In this document: positions 16,260 to 23,340 of the stretch, in pieces
Layout of the letters: each line of letters opens with the position of its first letter
Position numbering within the stretch: position 1 is the first letter of the stretch
Origin: Woeseia sp964560775
Lineage (GTDB): Bacteria > Pseudomonadota > Gammaproteobacteria > Steroidobacterales > Woeseiaceae
NCBI GenBank assembly: GCA_964560775.1
Contig: CAZLNH010000023.1
Location: forward strand, 1 to 30,910
DNA: 30,910 nt
Direction of reading: 5' to 3'
Position numbers and translations under genes: made by a program
Notes under the pieces: model-generated
What the model was told of the DNA's origin: nothing
Database searches by the model: none
What the model saw: the letters and a program-made list of their open reading frames with translations, nothing else

Positions 16260-16802
16260 ATGCAGAAATCTGTTGACAGCCCGGAGGTTCTTATCAGCGA
16301 AGCAGAGATCCGCGCGCGGGTGGACGAACTGGCCGCGCAGATTTCGGCCGATTATGAAGGCAAGGAACCGCTGGTACTGGTCGGTGTGTTGAAGGGATCG
16401 TTTATTTTCCTTGCCGACCTGTCGCGCCGCCTGACGATTCCGCGTGTCATCGAATTTATCGCGGTATCAAGCTACGACGACAGCAGCGTGCACAGCGGCG
16501 CTGTTCGTCTCGTCATGGACGTCCGCGGCAATATCGAGAACAAGCATGTCCTCGTTATCGAGGACATCGTCGATACCGGGCATACCCTGCACTACCTGAT
16601 TGGCATGATCGGCTCCCACAGGCCGGCCTCGATCCGCACGTGCACGCTGTTGCACAAGGCGGAACGCGCGGAGGTCGACGTGCCGATCGACTACACCGGA
16701 TTCAGCATTCCGGACAAATGGGTCGTCGGCTACGGCCTCGACTACGCCGAGCAGGACCGCACGCTGCCTTATATCGGCACAATTAACCCGGAGGCCGGGT
16801 GA
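16260..16802 (+). CDS. hpt: Hypoxanthine phosphoribosyltransferase
   Basis: The 180-residue enzyme matches the bacterial Hpt family in length and motifs. The phosphoribosyl-pyrophosphate-binding signature VIEDIVDTGHTL runs over residues 99-110 (Glu101, Asp102, Thr106, Gly107). An LKGSF loop lies at 44-48, a flexible-loop SSYDDSS lies near 70-76, and the ending DKWVVGYGLDYAEQDRTLPYIG holds the purine-binding aromatic and Asp residues. It converts hypoxanthine (and usually guanine) to IMP (and GMP) in purine salvage in the cytoplasm. It is a single gene with its own promoter region, divergent from the MASE1 kinase and convergent with the cation transporter gene; only two bases separate the stop codons. 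Confidence 0.95.
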   Translation: MQKSVDSPEVLISEAEIRARVDELAAQISADYEGKEPLVLVGVLKGSFIFLADLSRRLTIPRVIEFIAVSSYDDSSVHSGAVRLVMDVRGNIENKHVLVIEDIVDTGHTLHYLIGMIGSHRPASIRTCTLLHKAERAEVDVPIDYTGFSIPDKWVVGYGLDYAEQDRTLPYIGTINPEAG

Positions 16803-16804
16803 AA

Positions 16805-17695
16805 TCAGCGCGGTACACCAGCTCCGTCGTCCGCACAGCCATCAAGGTCAACCTCGATCGTTGAATGCCTGATGCCGTAGTCGGACCGCAGAATCTGCTT
16901 GACCTCCCGCACGACAGCAGTTGCGTTCACGCCCGGCCCGTCGAGTACGACATGCATCGTCAACATCAGGTCCTGTTGCGTCAGTCCCCAGACATGGATG
17001 TGGTGGACTGCTACGACCGCATCGACCCGTTGCGTCACATTGTCCTGCATTTGCCTGACATCGAGCCAATCCGGCGACCCTTCCAGCAGGACGTGCGCAC
17101 TGCGCCGCACGAGATGCCATGCGCTGCGCAGTATGAGAATCGCCACCAGAACGGACAGAATCGGGTCTATCGGGGTCCAGCCGGTTGCAATGATGACGAG
17201 GGCCGCTGCTATGGCGGCGACGGAGCCGAGCAAGTCGCCGAGCACATGCAACGTCGCGCCGCGCATGTTCAGGTTCTCCCGATCGCCGCCATGCAATACC
17301 GCAAATGAAAGGATATTGACAACAAGGCCGGCACACGCGACGTACAGCATGCCGGTCGCGAGGATATCCTGCGGTGACAGTAACCGGGACACCGCTTCGA
17401 CGACTATCCAAGCGACGATACCGAGCAGGCACAGGCCGTTGACGAACGCGGCCAGGATCTGGAATCGCTGGTAACCGTAAGTCCGCTTGCTGTCGGCCGG
17501 CCGGTTGCTGACCCTGAACGCGATGACCGCAAGCGTCAGTGCCATCGTGTCCGTCAGCATATGGCCCGCATCGGCAAGCAATGCGAGCGATCCGGTTATG
17601 ATGCCGCCGATCAGTTCGACAACGGTAAATACCGCCGTCATCACAAGGGCAATCAGGACTCGCCGGCTGTTGGCCTCGTTATGCTCGTGTGACAT
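16805..17695 (-). CDS. Cation diffusion facilitator, probable zinc exporter
   Basis: The 296-residue protein has six predicted membrane helices and a cytoplasmic C-terminal domain (about 205-290) of the CDF family. The metal site in helices II and V reads His45-xxx-Asp49 (DAGHMLTD) and His150-xxx-Asp154 (HVLGDLLGS), the HD-HD pattern linked with zinc-preferring members such as ZitB and CzcD. The His-rich loop between helices IV and V of some zinc transporters is short here (HGGDREN). The C-terminal domain keeps VHHIHVWGLT. It should export Zn2+ against protons across the inner membrane. It starts 30 bases upstream of the symporter's stop region and is transcribed on the same strand, so it could be read through from the symporter or have its own start; no metal-responsive operator is evident. 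Confidence 0.9.
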   Translation of the reverse strand: MSHEHNEANSRRVLIALVMTAVFTVVELIGGIITGSLALLADAGHMLTDTMALTLAVIAFRVSNRPADSKRTYGYQRFQILAAFVNGLCLLGIVAWIVVEAVSRLLSPQDILATGMLYVACAGLVVNILSFAVLHGGDRENLNMRGATLHVLGDLLGSVAAIAAALVIIATGWTPIDPILSVLVAILILRSAWHLVRRSAHVLLEGSPDWLDVRQMQDNVTQRVDAVVAVHHIHVWGLTQQDLMLTMHVVLDGPGVNATAVVREVKQILRSDYGIRHSTIEVDLDGCADDGAGVPR

Positions 17696-17725
17696 GAACC
17701 CCCATCCGGGCCGAATGGATACCTG

Positions 17726-19486
17726 TCAGCCAGCCCGTGGCACTCGAATGGATTCGACCAGGTGCTGGATGCGCTCGGGCGGCGGCGCGGTCAGGTGGCT
17801 GACGGTAAGCGCCACAGTGAAGTTCAGCAGCATGCCGATCACGCCGATACCCTCCGGGGAAATGCCGAACAACCAGCTCCCGGCGACATCCTCACCCCAT
17901 GGGGCGCCGGCCCACTTCAGGAACAGTCCCTTGAAATACTCGATGTAACCGTACGTGAACACCAATCCCGTCAGCATACCGGCGATCGCACCCTGCTTGT
18001 TGGCACGTTTCACAAAAATGCCAAGCATGATTGCCGGAAACAACGAGGCCGCGGCAAGACCAAAGGCGAAGGCGACCACCTGCGCAACCCAGCCCGGCGG
18101 GTCAAAGCCCAGGTAGCCGGCCACGAGGATGGCGAACGCGGCCGCAATTCGGCCTGCAAGCAACTCCTGTTTCTCGGAAATAGACGGCATAAAAATGCCC
18201 TTGACGAGGTCGTGAGACACCGCCGCCGAAATCACCAGCAGCAGGCCGGCCGCTGTCGAAAGTGCGGCAGCAATGCCGCCCGCGGCGACCAGCGCGATCA
18301 CCCAGTCAGGAAGATTGGCGATTTCCGGGTTCGCGAGCACCATTATGTCGCGATCGACACTGATTTCATTACCCTGCCAGCCGTAGGATTCTGCCTGCGC
18401 CGTGAAGTCCGTATTGCGGTCGTTGTAATACTGGACACGGTTGTCGCCATTGCGGTCACTGTAAGTAACCAGGCCGGTGCGCTCCCAGGTTTTCATCCAA
18501 TCCGGGCGTTCGCTGTACAGCAAATTGCCGTCCGGTGCGCCGATTTCGCCGGGCTGCACGGTCTGGATAAGGTTATAGCGGGCCATCGCGCCGACAGCCG
18601 GTGCGGTCGTATAGAGCACCGCGATGAACAGCAACGCATAGCCCGCCGATTTGCGGGCATCGCGCACCTTCGGCACCGTGAAAAAACGAACGATGACGTG
18701 CGGTAGTCCGGCCGTGCCCACCATCAGCGCCATCGTTATACAAAAGACATCGATGCGGCTCTTTGTGCCGCTCGTATATTGGTTAAAGCCGAGCGACGTG
18801 ACAATATCGTCCAGTTTCTGCAGCAGCCCGACGCCACTGCCCTCGATGTCGGCGCCGAAGGCGACTTGCGGCAGCGGATTCCCGGTAATCTGCAACGAAA
18901 TGAATATCGCCGGCACCGTGTAGGCAAAGATCAGTACGCAATATTGAGCGACCTGCGTGTATGTAATGCCTTTCATGCCCCCGAGCACAGCGTAAAAGAA
19001 CACGACGCCCATGCCGACGACCAGGCCGACCACCAGGTCCACCTCGAGAAAACGCGAGAAAACGATACCCACACCCCGCATCTGCCCCGCCACGTACGTA
19101 AATGACACGACGATCAGGCAGATGACCGCAACGATGCGCGCTGTCCTGGAGTAGTAACGTTCGGCGATAAATTCCGGTACCGTAAATTTGCCGAATTTCC
19201 GAAGGTACGGTGCGAGGAACAGCGCCAGCAGCACGTAGCCGCCGGTCCAGCCCATCAAGTAGACGGAACCGTCGTAGCCCAGAAAGGCAATCAGGCCGGC
19301 CATCGAGATAAACGACGCGGCGCTCATCCAGTCGGCCGCGGTCGCCATGCCATTGGCAACCGGGGAGACGCCCTTGCCGGCAATGTAGAAGTCGCCGGTA
19401 TTGCGTGCACGAGACCAGATGGCAATACCGATATACAGCGCAAAACTGGCGCCGACGACCAGGTAAGTCAGGGTCTTCAGATCCAT
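17726..19486 (-). CDS. Sodium:solute symporter, VC_2705-type large subunit
   Basis: The 586-residue protein is a multi-helix transporter of the SSS family. It opens with LTYLVVGASFALYIGIAIWS and the family region GDFYIAGKGVSPVANGMATA, followed by ADWMSAASFISMAG, and contains GGMKGITYTQVAQY and a SAAVSHDL segment close to the sodium-site serines. An extra hydrophilic insert lies at about residues 300-392, as expected for the VC_2705 subgroup of acetate/ActP-like symporters. It is preceded, 9 bases upstream, by the DUF4212 small-subunit gene that regularly accompanies this subgroup. The substrate is probably a small organic acid or other small solute, but the sequence does not settle it. Confidence 0.9.
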   Translation of the reverse strand: MDLKTLTYLVVGASFALYIGIAIWSRARNTGDFYIAGKGVSPVANGMATAADWMSAASFISMAGLIAFLGYDGSVYLMGWTGGYVLLALFLAPYLRKFGKFTVPEFIAERYYSRTARIVAVICLIVVSFTYVAGQMRGVGIVFSRFLEVDLVVGLVVGMGVVFFYAVLGGMKGITYTQVAQYCVLIFAYTVPAIFISLQITGNPLPQVAFGADIEGSGVGLLQKLDDIVTSLGFNQYTSGTKSRIDVFCITMALMVGTAGLPHVIVRFFTVPKVRDARKSAGYALLFIAVLYTTAPAVGAMARYNLIQTVQPGEIGAPDGNLLYSERPDWMKTWERTGLVTYSDRNGDNRVQYYNDRNTDFTAQAESYGWQGNEISVDRDIMVLANPEIANLPDWVIALVAAGGIAAALSTAAGLLLVISAAVSHDLVKGIFMPSISEKQELLAGRIAAAFAILVAGYLGFDPPGWVAQVVAFAFGLAAASLFPAIMLGIFVKRANKQGAIAGMLTGLVFTYGYIEYFKGLFLKWAGAPWGEDVAGSWLFGISPEGIGVIGMLLNFTVALTVSHLTAPPPERIQHLVESIRVPRAG

Positions 19487-19495
19487 GACGGCCGC

Positions 19496-19756
19496 TCAGT
19501 CTTCATGCACGTCGTATTTCTGGTCGACCCTGTTCATGCGCCAGGCATAAAAGAAAATCAGCAGGACGAAGACGTAGATCGATCCCTGTTGCGCAAACCA
19601 GAAGCCGAGCGGAAAACCGCCGATCGTGATCCGGTTCAATTGCTCGACGAACAGGATGCCGAATCCGTAGGAAACCACGAACCAGATCGCCATGCAGACG
19701 GCAAGAATTCTTAAATTTGCACGCCAGTAAGCGGCGCGTAGTTCCGGTTTCATCAT
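19496..19756 (-). CDS. DUF4212 small subunit of the sodium:solute symporter
   Basis: This 86-residue protein has two membrane helices (about 15-38 and 50-72) joined by a short loop (VEQLNRITIGGFPLGFWFAQ) with the family's conserved Phe-Pro-Leu-Gly-Phe-Trp, and a charged tail (RMNRVDQKYDVHED). It belongs to the putative solute:sodium symporter small-subunit family and is followed after 9 bases by the large subunit. Two adjacent ATGs (19756 and 19753) could serve as start; the annotated one is the first. It is divergent from the molybdenum hydroxylase gene, so the 84 bases at 19757-19840 must hold both promoters; I see no clear consensus elements there. Confidence 0.88.
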   Translation of the reverse strand: MMKPELRAAYWRANLRILAVCMAIWFVVSYGFGILFVEQLNRITIGGFPLGFWFAQQGSIYVFVLLIFFYAWRMNRVDQKYDVHED

Positions 19757-19840
19757 CAGGATCCGCTGGTTGCTTGTTATTGGCGCGAGGGCGACAATCT
19801 AACAGAGCGTCATCGAGAATTCACGAGGCGGAGCACTATC

Positions 19841-22162
19841 GTGGGAGATTTCGGAACCGGTCAGGCCCTGCGCCGCACGGAAGACCAGCGCTTCATAACC
19901 GGCAGCGGGAGCTATACCGATGACATAGTGCTGCCGGGCGCGGCCATTCTGTATTTTTATCGCTCGCCGTATGCGCATGGCACGATAGCTGAGCTCGATG
20001 TTGAAGCGGCCCGCATGGTTCCGGGCGTTGCCGCCGTCTATACGGCCGACGACCTTGAGCGTGGCGGAATCCGCGACGTTACCGGCGCGGCGCTGCCCGC
20101 CTCCGCAAAGGACGGCCCGCGGCCGGCATTGCTGCAACCACCACTGGCACGCGGGCGGGTACGCTATGTCGGTGAACCCGTCGTCGCCATCGTTGCCGAT
20201 ACATTGATGGCGGCCAGAGACGCCGCAGACCTGATCGAGTTCGAGGTCAATGACCTGCCGGCGGTGGTCACCATCCGTGACGCGCAATCCGAAGATGCAA
20301 CCTCGGTGCACGATGACATTCCACACAATTGCTTCGGTACACTGGAGCACGGCGAAGCGTCCGCAACCGTACGAGCATTCGAGAACGCGGCACACACAGT
20401 CGACATTGAAGTGATCAACAACCGGGTTGCGCCGACCGCTTTGGAACCGCGGGGTTGTGTCGTCGACTTCGACTCGTCGAACGAAGACATTACCGTCTAC
20501 CAGGGCTGCCAGGGCGCGCACGTATTGCGCGACCGGATCCTGAAGTCCGTCGACATCGACCCGTCGAAGCTCCGCGTCATTTCCCCGGACGTCGGCGGCG
20601 GGTTCGGTCTCAAGATTTTCCTGCAATGCGAAACCGTCGTTGCCGTTTTTGCGAGTATGACTTTGCGGCGCCCGGTGCGCTGGATAGCGGAGCGTGGCGA
20701 GAGTTTTCTGTCAGACCTGCACGGACGCGATCACGTAAGCCGCGCGCAGCTTGCACTCGATGCCGACGGCCGGTTTCTCGCGTTGCGCGTTTCGATCAGC
20801 GCCAACATCGGCGCTTACTGTTCACAGGCCGGCCCCTATATACCGTGGTTCGGCGCCAGCATGAGCACAGGTTGCTACGACATTCCGGCAGCGCATGTTG
20901 CCGTTGAAATGATCCTGACCAATACGGTACCGGTCGACGCCTATCGCGGTGCCGGACGGCCCGAAGCGGCCTACCTGATAGAACGACTGGTCGACAAGGC
21001 GGCACGCCAGACCGGCATCGACCGTGTGGAATTGAGGCGGCGCAATTTTATCAAGCCGGATCGTTTTCCATATCGTACGCCCACTGGCCGGCTGTACGAT
21101 TCGGGTCAATACGCTCGCTTGATGGACGAGGCACTTGAGCGCGCGGACTGGTCCGGCTTTGCGGAACGCCGTACCGCCAGCGCGGCAAGCGGCCGCTTGC
21201 GCGGCATCGGGTTCGGCTGTTACGTCGAAGTCTGTTCGGCAATGGGTGGGGAGAACACGCACATCGCGTTCACAGAGGACGGGCGCGTCTCCGTCCTGGT
21301 CGGCACGCAATCGACCGGCCAGGGCCATGAAACGAGCTATGCCCAAATGGCGTCGGCCGGTCTGGGCGTCGATATTGCGTTGATCGATATCATCCAGGGC
21401 GACAGCCGGCGAATTCCGACCGGGGAAGGCACGATGGGTTCACGGTCGATGGCGATTGGCGGCTCGTCGCTCTATCACACCGTTGCGGCGGTTATTGAGC
21501 AGGGCCGGAACATGGCAGCCGTGCTGCTTGAAGCGGCAGGTAGCGATATCGAATTCGACAACGGGCGGTTCCGGATTGCCGGGACCGATCGCAGCATCGG
21601 CATTGATGACACAGCAGAGGCATCGCTCGATGACGCGCGCCGCCCGCCCGGCGTCGAAGCAGGCCTCGCCAGCAGTGAACGTTTCCAGCCGGACGACGGC
21701 ACCTTCCCGAACGGCTGCCACGTCTGCGAAGTAGAGGTGGATCCGGATACCGGCACAACGCAGGTATTGCGTTATACGATCGTCGACGATGTCGGTGTCG
21801 TTATCAATCCGCTGATACTCGAGGGACAGATCGTTGGCGGTGCGGCCCAGGGACTCGGCCAGGCACTCGGAGAACACGCTGTCTACGAAACCGACAGTGG
21901 GCAACTGCTGGCCGCAACTTTCATGGATTACCCGATGCCCCGCGCCGACTGGGTGCCGGAAATCGACTTCCATTTCCGCGAGGTGCCATCACCGCGCAAT
22001 CCGCTGGGCGTCAAGGGTGCCGGTGAAGCGGGAACCGTTGGTGCGGCGCCCGCGGTCATCAATGCCATTATCGACGCGCTGGCGGTGCGCGGCATTACAC
22101 ACGTCGACATGCCGGCAACGCCACAGCGCATCTGGCGGATATTGCGCGAGAACGCGGCTTGA
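19841..22162 (+). CDS. Xanthine dehydrogenase-family molybdopterin-binding large subunit (CoxL-like, non-form I)
   Basis: The 773-residue protein starts with GTG, preceded by GAGGCGGAG at good spacing, and opens with the family-typical GQALRRTEDQRFITGSGSY. It contains YVGEPVVAIVADT, a GGGFGLK loop (SPDVGGGFGLKIF), the active-site loop AYRGAGR at residues 367-373, GQGHETSYAQ, and GVKGAGEAGTVGAAP with the likely catalytic Glu729. AYRGAGR separates it from form I carbon-monoxide dehydrogenase, which has AYRCSFR. The family hydroxylates aldehydes, purines or other heterocycles at a molybdenum-cytosine or molybdopterin cofactor. The [2Fe-2S] and FAD subunits it normally needs are not adjacent: upstream lies the symporter pair and downstream a repeat and then unrelated genes. 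The substrate is unknown. Confidence 0.9.
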   Translation: MGDFGTGQALRRTEDQRFITGSGSYTDDIVLPGAAILYFYRSPYAHGTIAELDVEAARMVPGVAAVYTADDLERGGIRDVTGAALPASAKDGPRPALLQPPLARGRVRYVGEPVVAIVADTLMAARDAADLIEFEVNDLPAVVTIRDAQSEDATSVHDDIPHNCFGTLEHGEASATVRAFENAAHTVDIEVINNRVAPTALEPRGCVVDFDSSNEDITVYQGCQGAHVLRDRILKSVDIDPSKLRVISPDVGGGFGLKIFLQCETVVAVFASMTLRRPVRWIAERGESFLSDLHGRDHVSRAQLALDADGRFLALRVSISANIGAYCSQAGPYIPWFGASMSTGCYDIPAAHVAVEMILTNTVPVDAYRGAGRPEAAYLIERLVDKAARQTGIDRVELRRRNFIKPDRFPYRTPTGRLYDSGQYARLMDEALERADWSGFAERRTASAASGRLRGIGFGCYVEVCSAMGGENTHIAFTEDGRVSVLVGTQSTGQGHETSYAQMASAGLGVDIALIDIIQGDSRRIPTGEGTMGSRSMAIGGSSLYHTVAAVIEQGRNMAAVLLEAAGSDIEFDNGRFRIAGTDRSIGIDDTAEASLDDARRPPGVEAGLASSERFQPDDGTFPNGCHVCEVEVDPDTGTTQVLRYTIVDDVGVVINPLILEGQIVGGAAQGLGQALGEHAVYETDSGQLLAATFMDYPMPRADWVPEIDFHFREVPSPRNPLGVKGAGEAGTVGAAPAVINAIIDALAVRGITHVDMPATPQRIWRILRENAA

Positions 22163-22168
22163 GCAGAG

Positions 22169-22347
22169 GTGTCATTGCGAGCCGTACGGAGCCGCTGTCA
22201 TCGCGAGCCCGCCAGGGCGTGGCAATCTCGTTCCGGTTGGCATAGTCATTTGCCGTGCGAGGTCGCCACGTCGCTGCGCTCCTCGCGATGACCGGGGGAG
22301 ACTGGTCTCCACGCGATTACCTGGTTGCTGCTCACCTCGCGATGGCG
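22169..22347. repeat. Composite intergenic palindromic repeat
   Basis: The core at 22195-22292 begins TGTCATCGCGAGC and ends GCTCCTCGCGATGAC, with inner arms GGCAATCTCG and CGAGGTCGCCACG. This is the GTCATTGCGAG...CTCGCGATGAC palindrome that recurs between genes in many bacterial genomes. A second left arm (GTCATTGCGAGCC, from 22171) lies in front of it and a decayed right arm (CACCTCGCGATGGCGG, to 22347) behind it, so the region looks like two or more nested or tandem copies. It starts a few bases after the molybdenum hydroxylase stop and could end or stabilise that mRNA. Confidence 0.7.
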
Positions 22348-22358
22348 GAGCCATAACG

Positions 22359-22385
22359 AAAAAAAGCGGCTCCTCGCGGAGCCGC
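22359..22385 (-). terminator. Rho-independent terminator, minus strand
   Basis: On the minus strand, a perfect 8-bp stem (GCGGCTCC, loop GCGA, GGAGCCGC) is followed at once by seven T residues. This is a textbook intrinsic terminator. It lies 239 bases beyond the stop of the histidine phosphatase gene, so it ends either that operon's transcript or a separate RNA from 22386-22623. Confidence 0.85.
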
Positions 22386-22623
22386 CTGCTTCAACCTCAG
22401 AGCGTCTGTCTGGCTTTTTTAAATCCCCCGCCAGTCGTGCCTGAAGGTGTTATCCGGGACCTGGCCGCTGACACAGCTGTTGTGAACATGCGACGAATGG
22501 TCAGCGCAGAAGGTCGCAGAAAATCCCTGTATTGTCAATCCTGCAGCAAGAATGGATCCCGCACCTCGTACGACAACCCGCGGCTGTGGTATTTGTACGA
22601 CATCCAGCCAGTGGCGCTTCGCG
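22386..22623 (-). ncRNA. Non-coding interval upstream of a strong terminator; possible small RNA or long 3' UTR
   Basis: No convincing protein gene lies here on either strand. On the minus strand the interval leads into the terminator and holds five GGA words (GGGATCC, AGGATTG, AGGGATT, CCGGATA and GGGGATT) and a CGCTGAC/GTCAGCG stem (22466-22472 with 22500-22506). A TTGACA hexamer occurs around 22535, but its -10 partner is poor. The plain reading is the 3' untranslated tail of the phosphatase transcript; a small RNA is possible. Confidence 0.25.
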
Positions 22624-23340
22624 TCAGCGATAGGACAACATTCCCACGGGCAGGTGTCGCGTATCGTTAAACCGGTCGAGCGACACGCGGTCGCCGCTGA
22701 ACGTGTAGCGCGTCACCGAGCCGTTATGGATGCGCCAGTTCAGCTCCATCGCCTTGATGTCCGGCGCCTGCAGCGCGCTCTGTACGCTGACGCCGATCGG
22801 CCCGCCCGACGTAAAGACCGCTGCCGTGCGGCCGCGGCCGGTCGCCCGCATGACTCGTCGTATCGCGCCGCGCACGCGCTCGCTGAACGCGGGCCAGGTC
22901 ATTGCCGAAGGCAGCGCCGCGCTTCCGGCCACCCAGTGCGCCATGACCGCTTCCAGCAAACGATGGAAATGCCGGTAGCGTGCCTCGTCGCTGTCAGCCG
23001 ACTGGTAATCGGCTGCGATCACCGCCAGCTCCGGGTGGGAAGCCCGCAGCGCGTCGAGAACGCGCGGCAACAGTTCCTCGGCCGGGTATTCGTTGAAATG
23101 ATCGTCGACTTCAATGCGTGGCCATGGCGTACCGGCGGCGGCAAATACAGCCGCTGCTGCTTCCGCGGAGCGTTGCTGGCGTTCGAGCGCACCGCACCAG
23201 ACGCGGTCCGGCACGATACCCTCAGCAAGCCATGACTCGGCCAGCAATTCGGACTGGCGCACGCCCTGCTCCGACAGCTTGTCGTAATTGTCGCTGAACA
23301 GGCTGGCCTGGCCATGCCGCACCAGCAGCAATATGCTCAA
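22624..23340 (-). CDS. Histidine phosphatase family protein
   Basis: The 238-residue product opens with SILLLVRHGQASLFSDNYDK, carrying the Arg8-His9-Gly10 phosphoacceptor motif of the phosphoglycerate mutase-like superfamily. It continues with LSEQGVRQSELLAESW, ERVRGAIRRVMRATG and VFTSGGPIG, the last giving the second conserved region in which Ser replaces the usual His of the SHGG or THGG motif. The substrate is unknown. The start is TTG at 23340; it overlaps the stop of the M16 protease gene (TTGA), and no ATG would preserve the RHG motif. It is the second gene of that operon and ends 239 bases before an intrinsic terminator. Confidence 0.85.
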   Translation of the reverse strand: MSILLLVRHGQASLFSDNYDKLSEQGVRQSELLAESWLAEGIVPDRVWCGALERQQRSAEAAAAVFAAAGTPWPRIEVDDHFNEYPAEELLPRVLDALRASHPELAVIAADYQSADSDEARYRHFHRLLEAVMAHWVAGSAALPSAMTWPAFSERVRGAIRRVMRATGRGRTAAVFTSGGPIGVSVQSALQAPDIKAMELNWRIHNGSVTRYTFSGDRVSLDRFNDTRHLPVGMLSYR

